DNA of 64,000 bases, from positions 42,933,428 through 42,997,427 of the forward strand of contig CM059189.1 of NCBI GenBank assembly GCA_030323885.1, in the 5' to 3' direction. The translations under genes and the position numbers were made by a program. Shown here piece after piece: positions 37,101-50,000 of the stretch (its first letter is position 1; each line of letters starts with the position of its first letter). Under the pieces are notes generated by a model. It ran no database searches. It saw only the letters and a program-made list of their open reading frames with translations, and was not told the origin of the DNA. This stretch comes from Branchipolynoe longqiensis. Its lineage: Eukaryota; Annelida; Polychaeta; Phyllodocida; Polynoidae.

Positions 37101-39745
37101 GCTTTCACATATAAACAACTCACCCAACCCAATTAGGTTAGGAGAGCCTAACACTACTGTCACAACAGATGCTATCTTGGAAGGCTGGGGGGGGGGGGCC
37201 CATGGAGACCAACAGACACCAGGTGGCCGATGGATGGAAGATGAAATCTCCAACAACATTAATGTACTAGAGTTTAGAGCCATTTACCTAGGACTACGCA
37301 GTCTGGTTCATATTCCTAAAAATCATGTAAGAGTTCTAACAGATAACACGACAGCTATGGCTTACATTCGTAATATGGGAGGGACTTGCTCCAAACCATC
37401 TAACAACCTGTCAAAACTTACTTGGGATTGGGCAGAGAAACACGAAATATGGCTAACAGTAGCACATATTCCAGGCAGCCAAAACACTTTCACTGACAGG
37501 AAAAGCCAACACTTCCATGACCATTTAGAATGGTCATTGAACCACAATATTTTCGACATTATTTGTCACAAATGGGGCAAACCAGACATTGATCTCTTTG
37601 CATCAGGCAACAACAAAAAGTTACCAACATATGTGTCTTGGCATCCAGAGCCAGAAGCCTGGAGAGTAGATGCATTTCCATTAATTTGGAATAATAAATT
37701 CTAATACATATTCCCCCCATTCAGCATTATCAGCAGAGTGGCCAGGAAGATCAAGATGGATCACACCCACGCACTACTGATAGTACCAGCATGGGGACCA
37801 GACGGGATGGCCGAATGAGTTAGAGCGTCCGTCTCCCGTGTTGGTAGACTGTGGGATCTTGGGTTCGAACCCTGGTCGAGTCAAACCAATGACTTAAAAA
37901 TGTATACTTGTCGCTTTCTAGCCTGGCACTCACCATTAATAGGATAGGGCAAGGACCGGTTATCTCAGTGTCAGGATAATGTGACTGAGGGGGATATCAG
38001 GTCATGGTGCCAGCAGCCTGATTTCCCACTGGGGCAGCACTATAAAAGTCCATATGAGTGCGCACTGTCACAAGTTGGTACCTGTCCTAATATGACCTTA
38101 GATGTTGCTAAGATGTAAAACAACAACAAACAAACCAGCATGGGAAACAACCATGGTTAGCGGCAATAACATCAGCAGCAAAAGACTTGATGAGCTTCCC
38201 AAGGGAAAGGAACAACCTTCAGCATCAAGGACCACTAACAGTCCACTGAGACATGTCGACAACGCCCCTTTTGGCATTCCTTTTCTAAGAAAACATTTGG
38301 AACAATTTGGATTAGACAAAATAACAAAAGAAAGACTAATATCACTTGTCTGGAGAAAAGGAACAGTTAAATTATACACAAGTTATTTAAAGAAATGGGG
38401 CCTTCATTGCCTTCTCAAAGGAGTCAAACCGTTAAAACCTACAATAGCTCAAGTGTTACGATTTCTAAGAATATTAGAAGACGAAGGACTAGGATTCGGT
38501 GCTATTAATGCAGCAAGATGTGCCCTATCCATTATTCTACCAAAAATAGATTGACAAGCGGTTGGGAAACATCAGTTAGTACACTGGTTCATTAGATCGG
38601 TGTACGAAAGAAACCCACCCAAACCTAAATATAATAGGTTTTGGGATGTATCAATACTATTCAAACTATTGAAGTCATTGCCTAGCAACAAACATTTGTC
38701 AATGAAATACCTAGGATTTAAGTTTGTGTCCTGAGCAGTCTTATTATTGCTAATTACAGGACACAGAGGCCAAACCATTGTGCCACTTTCACTAGATGGA
38801 CTAGAAATAGATAAGGAAAAAGCTACATTTGATTTACAGACATTACTTAAATCAAATCGTACGGGGGACCCACTGTCCACAGTACACATTAATAGTTTTC
38901 CGCAGGATAAACGGATATGTGTAGGTTCGGCCATTAGGGCTTACATATCCAAGTCACGCGGAATCAGAAATTCCAGACAACTACTAACCAGCTTTATACG
39001 ACCACATAAAGCTATCTCAAGACACTCTCGCAAGGTGGACTATCAAGGTGCTTAAACAAGCAGGAGTCAACACTGGACGCTTTACATCTCACTCAATGCG
39101 TGGAGCCGGGGTCTCTAAGGCAAGACAATTAGGGATCTCGGTTAAGAGAATTCTTGAACACGCTGGGTGGAAAATGGCTAGATCGTTTGCAAAACATTAC
39201 AACAAACGACTGGAAAAGTCAAGCGGTGTGGTAACATGCCTACTCACCAACTAGAAACAGGTGAGAGAAAAAATATTAAATTTCTGTACTCGTATATACA
39301 TATTATTGTTACAACATAAAAGGATAAAAAGTGAGATTACGTAAAATTATCCCTGGGCTACGAGTAGCCAGAGGCGTAGTACCGAGGTAAAATAGTATAT
39401 TTGTATGAATCTTACCTGGGTACAGATGATGGATAACTTGTGTTTTCCCAAGGTACGAGCCTCGGATAGTCATGAGTCAGGGCCCACCCACCCTACCCAC
39501 CCACCCTACCCACCCTACCCTACCACAACTATCATTTTTGCTAGAACCAAATCAAAAATACAATAAGTATCCAAATAGAGTTAGATCATTTTTTATCCTG
39601 AAAAGTACGTAAAAGATTGCTGGACCCGGATGTGCTTCCTTCTCTCTGACCCAGGACTATCCGAGGCTAGTACCTCGGGAAAACACCAGTTATCCATCAT
39701 CTGTACCCAGGTAAGATTCGTATAACTATACTCTATATATATATA

Positions 39746-39782
<37 letters not shown>

Positions 39783-40937
39783 TTAAAATTTACTAAATAT
39801 ACTAGGCCGAAATCATCGGATTAAGCACATTTTAAGACGAGTACTGATTTAAACAACAAATAGTAACAACTGTTATTTATATTTGTTTAATTTTTTTTAG
39901 TCTTTAAAGGCAGAAGCTCGAACTCATCGGATTAGACAACTTTTAAGACAAGTACTGATTTAAACAACAAATAGTAACAACTCATGTTTAGATTTCTGTA
40001 AACTATTAATTTAAGATATTTTTTTTAAAGCAGAAGCTCGAAATCATCGGATCATGCAACTCTTAAAACAAGTAGGCCTACTGATTTAAACAACAGTAAC
40101 ACTAGTAACAATAACTAATCTATTTATATATTTTTAATTAGTAATTTAAATGTTTAAAAAAAGAAGACAGAAGTTCAAAACCATCGGAGTAGGCAACTTT
40201 TAACACGAGTGCTGATTCCACCTCTGCCTCGCCCGTCTCCAGGCCAGGGAGCTGCGCCACAAATACCTGCTGAAGGCTGCGTCCTTTGTGCAGCAGGCGC
40301 AGGCAGCGTGGGCCCCGCTGCGCGCTACGCTGAGAGAACTGCGCGCCGCGCTGGCAGGTGGCGAGGACTGGTGGGCCGACCTGCTCCAGTGGGTCATGTA
40401 CATAGGGCAGGAGGAGCTGCTCGTGGAGAGGGTCAAGGCCGAGCTGCTTGACAACAGGAACCCGGGCACCGTTAGCCTCGCCATCAGGTTAGACCAGCTT
40501 CTATTGGTGTCCCAGTGTCGTGTTTTATTTTTATGGTTTCATGGGTCAATACCGAGCTGCTCAACAACAGGAACTCGGGCACCATCAGCCTTGCCATCAG
40601 GTTAAACCAGCTTCTATTGGTGTCCCAGTGTCGTGTTTTATTTGTATAGTTTCATGGGTCAAGACCAAGCTGCTCAACAACAGGAACTCGGGCACTGTCA
40701 GCCTTGCCATCAGGTTAAACCAGCTTCTATTGGTGTCCTGGTGCCGTGTTTTATTTTTATGGTTTTATGATGGAGTGTTTCAATTCAGTTAAGTTCTTTA
40801 TCTCAGAGTACATCCATGTTGTACATGGACAAGGAGGGTCCTTCTGAATATTTAACATGCTACCTATATAATATTCTTAATTATGTTATACATACATATA
40901 TATATATATCCACACACACACACACACGCACATGCAT

Positions 40938-41013
<76 letters not shown>

Positions 41014-44000
41014 GGCCGACCACCTCCACAGATCGACCACTCCTGTATAATGATTGCTCTATTGGGTCCCAAACGATCGGCCATACAAGACCATCGTAAT
41101 GGTAAGAAAACTCCCGAAACCGACCACCTTCCTAAATGGACCATTTAAGGTCGGTCCCATGGCCAGTCGATTTAGAGAGGTTTTACTGTATGTATAATTG
41201 AAAATTTTGAACAGAAAGAGATATGCATATAATAACATAATTGTTATATGACCAGCACATATTGATAGTTTAAAACAGGGTAATGATGTTCGTTTCTATG
41301 TATGGTATTACAAACAAATGGGAGCATGAAACCTTATTATTATAATAATAAGACACTATCCTACAAATAGTACAATAGATTATTGTTGCAGGTATGGTGT
41401 TACAAACAAATTGCAACATGAAACATTATTATATTAATAAGACAATATCCTACAAATAGTACAATAGATTATTGTCGCAGGTATGGTGTTACAAACAAAT
41501 TGCAACATGAAACATTATTATATTAATAAGACAATATCCTACAAATAGTACAATAGATTATTGTCGCAGGTATGGTGTTACAAACAAATTGGAACATGAA
41601 ACCTTATTATTATAATAATAAGACAATATCCTACAATAGATTATTGTCTTAGGTATGGTGTTAATAAGCAAATGGGAACATGAACCTTAGAGTGGGACTC
41701 GAACCCACATTTCTGCCATTTCGGGGAGAGCATCCTAACCACTAGATAACTGTCTAGGCTCCCTGCTAACATCACCCTACCCGTCCGTGTGGAGTCCTTG
41801 CTTGTAACTTGTGTAAGGTCAGTGCATGCTGCTAGATTATCCTAACTGATGGACAGGACGACACCGGTAAGGTAATCTGAAGGTCGGTGGTTCGATCCCC
41901 CATGCAATCACCTCTGCCAATTTGGCTTTCCACCGCTCTATATAACTTACAGCGTCATCAAAGGCCATTTGCTCTCATACCATGTCTATGTGATGTGGGA
42001 GGTTAAAAATCTGTTGGGTCGGTAAAAGTGTAGGCTCATGCTTTCTATCAACCAACTGTCTAATGGTGAAAATAAGTCTATTCAGACTTATCCATGATAG
42101 GGAGTATAAATCTTTAAACAATAAAAGAAGGTGGGAGTCTTGGGGCAGTCTTCCTTCCTGATTCCTCTCTCTCTGGGCCATGTTTCTCTAGTTTCCGGGA
42201 CGTGCGGGGCTTGGAGTATGTGGCGGCCAGCGAGCTGGAGGCGCTGGACTCTGCACATGAGGCCCTCATCGACAAACTGCGCAGTCTCCAGGGAGAGCCG
42301 ACCCAGGCCGTCATCAACCAGACGGTGGAGTGCTGCTTGCGGCCTGCCAAGAACCCGCTCAAAACGTAACTACTGCGCACTTCTGTTGTCTGACTTTAAT
42401 GGGTAGGGCACACACCTTGTGGGGATCCATCCTCGGTTGAGTTAAATCAAAGACTTATATGGTTGATACTTGTCATTAAGTTGCCTGGCCCAAAGACTTA
42501 TCTGATTAATGGGTAGGGCGCCGGCCTTGTGGGGGTCCATCTCCGGCCGAGTTAAATCAAAGACTTATATGGTTGATAGTTGTCGTTCAGTTGCCTGGCC
42601 CAAAGACTTATCTGATTAATGGGTAGGGCGCCGGCCTTGTGGGGGTCCATCTCCGGCCGAGTTAAATCAAAGACTTATATGGTTGATACTTGTCGTTCAG
42701 TTGCCTGGCCCAAAGACTTATCTGATTAATGGGTAAGGCGCCGGCCTTGTGGGGGTCCATCTCCGGCCGAGTTAAATCAAAGACTTGTATGGTTGATATT
42801 TGTCGTTAAATTGCCTGGCCTAAGGCATTATTACTCTGTTAGGGCTAGGACCGGTTGGTTCACTGACAGGATAATGTCAGTTGAGTTGGGTATCGGGTCA
42901 TGCTGCTGGAAATATAATATCTCATTGGAGCAGCATCACCGTAAACATAAATAGCATGCGAGACATCTTTGCCAATGTAACACAGACAGATTTAATGATT
43001 TCTAAGAACAACTGGACTGTAATTCACACACTCGGACAAATGGTAACAAAAGCAGAACAAAGTTTAAGGTATATTTATTTAATAATAATAAAATAAATCA
43101 GAACCGAGAAGTGGTCGAGCAGTAAAGTTCAGATGGTTTCGGGACCGAGCAGTCAAGAGCAGTTCAGTGAAGTTAATTGTTTCTGGTATCGGTGTTCATG
43201 AATTGACATCTGCACTGGGGCGGGGACAGACGACATGTACAGCACTCAAACCATTGAGAAGTGGGTGGGAGGGTGGGTGAGTGAAGTTGCCCATGCAGCG
43301 ACCCGCGGAGAAGTGACCAAGCAGGCGTAGTGAGATTCGGCAGGTAACCTAAAAATAGCACATCGCCTCGTTTGCAAATTACCCATGTTAGCCTGCAGCC
43401 AACATGCATATTACACCTGCTGTAATGTTAGCTATGTTTTGCTGTCATTTGGCACAAATTTAACCATTTCAGAATTCATGTAAATTTCAATGTAGGCCTA
43501 TAAGTGTGATTAAACAAAATGCACAGAGTAAATACCACTAACCTTTCACCGTGAATATGGCGCTTGTTGCTGACACGGTATTAAAACATTACCAATCAAT
43601 CAGACAACATAACATCGATATGATCACAAGTTTGTACCTGTCCTAGTTTAACCTTAGATGTTGCTAAGCTATAACACCCACAATGAACAAAACCCAAAAT
43701 TGTTCTAGACAGTTGTTTCGACAGTATATATCGGGGTTTCAACTGTTTTATAGTGTGCAGCTATATATGCTCCATTTTCTTTGTGTGAATATTTTATTCT
43801 TCAGAATAACTCATTTGTCATTGTCGAGGCACTGGTCTCCCAGCATTGTGCGATGTAGAAATGCTTATTCATTGATATATATATATGCTGTGGTTAACCC
43901 AATGATGGGTGTCGTTTCTTGTGTTCTCCCTTTCATAGGTGTCCCTTCTGCATAGCAAATGAGCTGTTTGACGTTTATGAAAACAAGCTCTTCTCCTTTG

Positions 44001-47000
44001 AGGATAAGTAAGTTTATGCAAATTCTGTGATCAATCTTTTACATGTCTATCTACATGTGGTGTATAGGTAATTAATGGAATGTCTAACCAGTGCAGCAGT
44101 TTTGATAATGTGTTCCCGTCCTGATATGACACCCACCTGTGCTGGGTGCCTGGCCATGCCAGCATACAAGGAAACGAACGAGCTGATCAGGCTGCGAAGA
44201 AGGCCCTGAACTGTGATCTTGAACCGTGTCTGATCCCTCTGATCTGAAACCACTAATAGCCACCCACATAAAATCCAAATGGCAACATGAGTGGGATGAA
44301 AACATTAACAAACTTAAAGAAATTGAACCATCTGTGGGAAAGCTACCACAGACTCATGCGGGAGGTCGGCGGGACCAAGTGGTCCTTAGCCGCTGCCATA
44401 TTGGCCACTCGTGGCTTACACATGCTTTTCTGCTCAAGGGGCAACTTCCCCCTGAATGTATTGGGTGTCAGTCCCCGCTGACACTCAAACACATTTGACT
44501 AAGTTGCGTTGATTTGTTGGCCCTGCGCCAACAATTCTACACTGCAGACAGTATGCATGACTTTTTTACTAAAGTAAAACAAGAAAACATTTTAGCTTTT
44601 ATGAGGGCAGCTGGACTGTATGTACCACCTCATATAGTTTACTAAATAAATTCTATCAATTATTAATAAAACTTTTCTTTTTCTATGGGAATTTGTTTCC
44701 CTTGACCACAAATATATGATTGTGAGCTTTCTAATTTAATGAGTGTCTATTGGCACATAATTGATTGTCTGCTTTTACATGTAAAAGCAATGGTTTGAAC
44801 AAAAAACAAATATTTCTCGCCGTGAATATGGCCTATGCTGCCGACACGGTGTAAAGCAACCACCAATCAATCAATCAACCTGATATGACCTTAGATGTTG
44901 CTAGGATGTTAAACAACAAACAAACAAGATAATATGTTCGCTCTTCGAGTACATTGTAGCCTTGTTATAACGCAATTATTGAGGTCCATATAAAGTAATT
45001 GCAAAAAAAAAGTGGGTTTGTGCTAAATGGTGGTTCAGTTGACTAAATTACCTTCGAATTAAAGAATTCCGGGTCCGAGGACACATCGCGTTATATCCGA
45101 ATTCGTGTTAAATCAAGGTGTGTAAATTTGGGGTTTCATTTTATTGACTATGCTACATAACTTTAAATCATAGCTTTTAATATTAGCACTTAACTGTCTG
45201 ATACAATTTTTTTAAACAGAGAAAAAAGAAGGAAAACCAAAGTAACAGAATAAATTCTACTCAATTTTCATCAGAAATATGGATGGCCTTTGCTTCCGAC
45301 GCGCCGTAAACTCACAATCAATCAATCAATCAGTGAATCATTGAGTTAGACCAGACGGGATGGCCGATTGAGTTGAGCGTCCAGCTCTCGTTTTGGTAGA
45401 TCGTGGGATTAGAACACGGGTTCGAACCCTGGTCGTCTCAAACCAATGAATTAGAATAGGGAAAGGACTGGTGTGCCCAGCATCAGGATAATGTGACTGA
45501 GTGGGATATCAGGTCATGGTGTTGGCGGCCTGATCTCCCAGTGGGGCAGCACTATAAAGTCACCATGTGCATGCACTGTCACAAGTCGGTACCCATCCTG
45601 ATATGACCTTAGATGTTGCCAGGATGTAAAACTCCAACAACCAACCAACCAATATCAATCAGTGACTCATTGAGTTACCCACACCCCCCAACCCAAAAAC
45701 AACCCCCACCCAACCCCCAAACCCCACACACCACCACCACGCGTTATTGGCGGTTGTCGGCGCGCTGTCGGCGCGTTGACGGCGCGTTGGTGTCGCGTTT
45801 TTACCGTGTCAACGCGTACATACCCGCCAGCAACACGTTAGGACGCGCCCGCAGCGCGTCCACACCGCGTGGCCAACGCGTCTAGGCGCGCCGGCAACAC
45901 GTCCAACGCGCCGAGAAACGCTGGAGCAACGCCAATGGCGCGCCCACAACACGTCGATGGGACGTTCCCGACGCGCCGACAGAATGCTCGGATTTTGGGG
46001 GAAAAAAACCAACGTTAACCGACGTTGATCAACGTCCTGCCAGCGTTCCGCCGGCGCGCCGCCAACGCGTGTCGACGTGTTAGTAACGCGTCCGTAACGC
46101 GCCCTCGAACACGCTGCCGCGCGTTGCGGCCCGTCGAAAATTTTGTGCAAGCACAAAACCTAGACGCGTCCCGACGCGCGCCGACGCGCGCCGACGTGTC
46201 CATTCACAAGTTGCTATGTACCGACGCGCCGGAAACGCGCCCGTAACGCGCCGTTAACGCGCCGGTAACGTACCGGACGTGTACCGACGTTTCGACCAAA
46301 AAGGCAACACGTCGACGCGCGTTGGTGGGAAACGTTGTAGTGTGACAGGGCCTTTAGATAACATACTGAAGCCGGCTGACTTGGGGTGGTTGTGTTGGCC
46401 TTTTACGTTCTAGCAAGATCTAAGGTCACATCAGGAGTAACCTGGGCCTTCATGCTGCACTGTTACCAGGGACCGGGCGCGTTGGCCGAATCGGGAGAGC
46501 ATAGACCTCGCGTGCGGTAGATCGGGAGTCGCGAGTTCGGTTCCCAGTTGGGTCAAACCAATGACTTAAAAATTGATACTTGTTGCTTCCTAGCCTGGTG
46601 CTCGGCATTATTAGGATAGGGCATGAGCTGGTTAGCTCGGTGTCAGGATAATGTGACTGAGTGGGATATCGGGTCATGGTGCCGGTGGCCTGATTTCCCA
46701 GTGGGGCAGCACTATCAAATCGCCATGAGTGTGTACTGTCACAAGTTGGTACCCATCCTGATATGACCTTAGATGTTGCTAGGACGTAAAATAACAACAA
46801 ACAAACAAACGTCTTACCAGGGGCGTGAGTGAGGTGAGCGGGTTGGAGGGCGATTTAGCCGTGCAGGTGGGCACCAAGCGTCAGGGCACCTGGGCAGACA
46901 GCGAGACGGAGCGAATACTCAAGTGTTTAATCAGCTTTGTCAAAGGCTTCGGAGGCGGTAAGTAGGGTTTTTTGGTTGTTTCATGGGGTGTGTGTGGATA

Positions 47001-50000
47001 TATTTATTCTTCTGAACAACGTTTTATTTTTTTTAGCACTAATGCAATCATCTTCAAAATATAGTTGGGACAGTAATTTACACCTAACAAAAAATAACAG
47101 GTTTATTCCCCCCCAAAAAACATGGACATGATGAATACAGTATTTCTTGATAAATATGATGAGTTAGCGTTAAAAGGCATCTGTATGGAAGTTCTTTGTA
47201 GTGTCTCGTTTCTATAATGGTATCCATGGTGCATGGTGTGTTCCAGTAGTTCACAGTTCCACCACAGGTGGTGTGTAGTATCAATGTTAATTTGACCCGA
47301 TGACCTAGTTTAATTTTAATTTTATTAAGGAGCAGTGAGCTTGTCACTCACTCAATCACTTGGCCACTCACTCACTCACTCACTCACACACTAACTCACT
47401 TGCTCACTCACTCACCCACCCACCCACTCAATCATTCACTGACTCAACCCAGTGTTCCAAATTAGGCTTGCCCTGTAGAAGGCTTCTCGGCACCCTCTGT
47501 CCTGGGCCTAGTTCTATTACTCTCCAGCTACATATTTGGTTATATGAATAATAGAAACCACATCCCATTGGATTTACAGTGAAACTCCAGTTTTATGTGA
47601 ATTCAGATATAACGCCATGATTCATTGGACCCAGAATTCTTTAATTCACAGGTAATTCAGTAAACCTAACCCCAGTTTAGTATGACCACACTTTTTCATT
47701 AGATCTCTTTTTATGGACCCCCAACGATCGTGTTATAATGTTGTTTCACTGGATTTGCAGGATTAAAATAAATCAGGCAACAGTTGTTTAAAAAAAAAAA
47801 TCACAAGTTGGATTCGAACTCACTCCATCCAGTTCGCAAAGCTAGTAGCCTACCACTAGACTACAGAAGCATCTAACTTTGCACAGATTTAAGTGTATTC
47901 TGTCACTCACCTTTCTGGCACACATTTGAGTTCATGCAGGAGTGGCCTCACTTTGTAGAAAACTAACACTCTTCAGACACCATGGACTCTACTCTTGAGC
48001 ATGTTTGCTAACTCTTTCAGCCGTCACTCCTCTGATATGTTTTTCAGTGAGTGAGTCAGTGAGTGAGTGAGTAAATAAGTGAGTGAGAGGCACACTGCTC
48101 CTCCGTAAAATTAAAAATAAACTGGTTCAAAGGGCTGAACTAACACTGGTACTATGCACCACCTGTGGTGGAACTGGGAACTACTGGAACATGCCATGCA
48201 CCATGGACACCATCGCAGAAATGGGACACTACCAAGAACTTCCATACAGAAGCCCTTTGATGCTAACTCAGAGAATAGCTTTCATCTAATTAATCTATAT
48301 AGCACGACGTTAAGCCTCTATGGCTGGAACAGATTATTATGCTGTGTTCTACTATGTACCACAGGACCGGCGACGGACCTTGGTGAGAGGAAGTTAACCG
48401 ATGTAGGGAGTACGCACCTTAAGCTCATGGAGTCACTGAAAAAAGAGTTTAAGGTAATACATTTTTTCCCGTCAAATTGCACTTTCCATTAAAGTTGCAT
48501 GGTCCGATGAAATATAATTTTGTCAAAATTAAAACAACTACCTACATTTGATCCTATATATCCAACTTAGATACTGGTGTATTAGCTAATAATTTGGGAC
48601 AGCATATACAGAATAACCTGTGAATTTATAACCTCACCCCTTTGGACACTTGCTTTGAAACACCCATTATGCAGGGAGGCCATTAACCAATTAGGCCAAT
48701 CTCGTGTCCTCATTAGAGCCAAGTAGGCCTACTGTGGAGGGCCATACCTAGAGTGGAAGGGGAAATGAGGTGGATGTTGTACCTCCACCCCTCCCTCCAT
48801 GTTGGAGTCGCGAATCTCGCGGGCGAGAGGTGGTTCCAAAGAACTTCGGCAGGGGTCGTGGTGGTTGGCTGGATTGAACCCAGGTGGCGCCACCGCAGCA
48901 GCTCATGTTTGCGCGCAAATTACCCATGTTGCCAAGCTGCCGTAGGTCGTCGAGTTGTGCGCCCGCTTTGGCTTTGGAGGGTGAATGATCCGGGGGATGG
49001 GTGTCGCGGTGAGGGTGACTGCCGTGAGGGGTTCGCCATCCGGAAGTAGGAGGGCCGGTGCTTCCGGCGTGGTGTGGGTGGCATCCTTGTAGCATCGCCA
49101 GGCTCGAATGGGGCAGCAGTGGGCCCAGGGTATCAGCATGACGACGATGGAGATGGCGTCTGAGGCGGACCTCGTTGTCTTGGTCGAGCGGACATGGATC
49201 TCGAGCTGGGTGCCGGTGTCGACGACGTCGGCACCTGTTAAGGTGTGGCCCGGGTCGTGACGTCGGCTGGTGACCAGGAGGTTCCCTTGTCGAAGGAGGG
49301 TGAAGAACCCGAAGAGGAGTGCGACTGTAAGGATGTTCGCTCCTGGGCTTGCCGACCGGAAGTAGTGGATTGCTTCGTCGAGGAATGGGAGGGTGAGCGG
49401 TGGAGATTGTCGGGGGAAATCAAGTGATGAACGGACCACCCCGCGCTTAACCACAGACACGGGGTATGTGTCGAAGGCGCCCAGGGCACCTCCCATGAGA
49501 CGAACCTAAGTCCGCGCCATGCTGATGTAGTTGATGACGGTAGACGGGGACTTGAGGTCATTGTTGAGGGAAGCGATGAGGGACATCACATGGTACTGGG
49601 AGGGGCACCGATATCCATTTTTTAAACATTCGTCGATTAAAATTGCATACTTTGATGTTTTGAAATTTCTGCCATTGGGACGATGTCATATACCGATGTA
49701 TATGTGATGTTGATATTCGATGCTACTTGGTCAATTCGATAGACATAAATCAAATTAACCTTTCTACAAAATAATAATTTTTTTAAACTCTAGTGCCACG
49801 CGCCTATGACATCAATCTGTTCCTAGAATGTTCACAACCCAAACAGAAATACCTACCTACAGCCCTGTCAGGTTCCAGGATTAGTAGGTCATCTCACATC
49901 ACGTGGTCATCGCGAGATGACCATCTGGGTCATAGCCACAGTATTTTGGGTTCTTTCAGCTCAAATTGCTCCAAAACTAGCCATTTTTCATCAAATTTAC

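Larger units (their letters stand above)
34130..39392 (+). mobile_element. DIRS-type tyrosine-recombinase retrotransposon, degraded
   Basis: Inverted terminal repeats of about 38 bp mark both ends: TACGCCTCTAGCTACTCGTA in 34130-34167 and its complement in 39355-39392. Inside, in order, are a gag-like region, RT, RNase H and a tyrosine recombinase, the DIRS gene order. Several stops and frame breaks make it inactive, and a SINE is inserted at 37796-38133. It occupies the intron between SHPRH exons 16 and 17. Confidence 0.88.

Noticed and set aside
42397..42830. 110-bp repeats as a CRISPR or satellite locus
   Set aside because: The units are SINE parts joined to a SINE body; no spacers.
45809..46246. 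Arg/Ala-rich open frames on both strands
   Set aside because: Product of the ACGCG word repeats; no domain and no start context.
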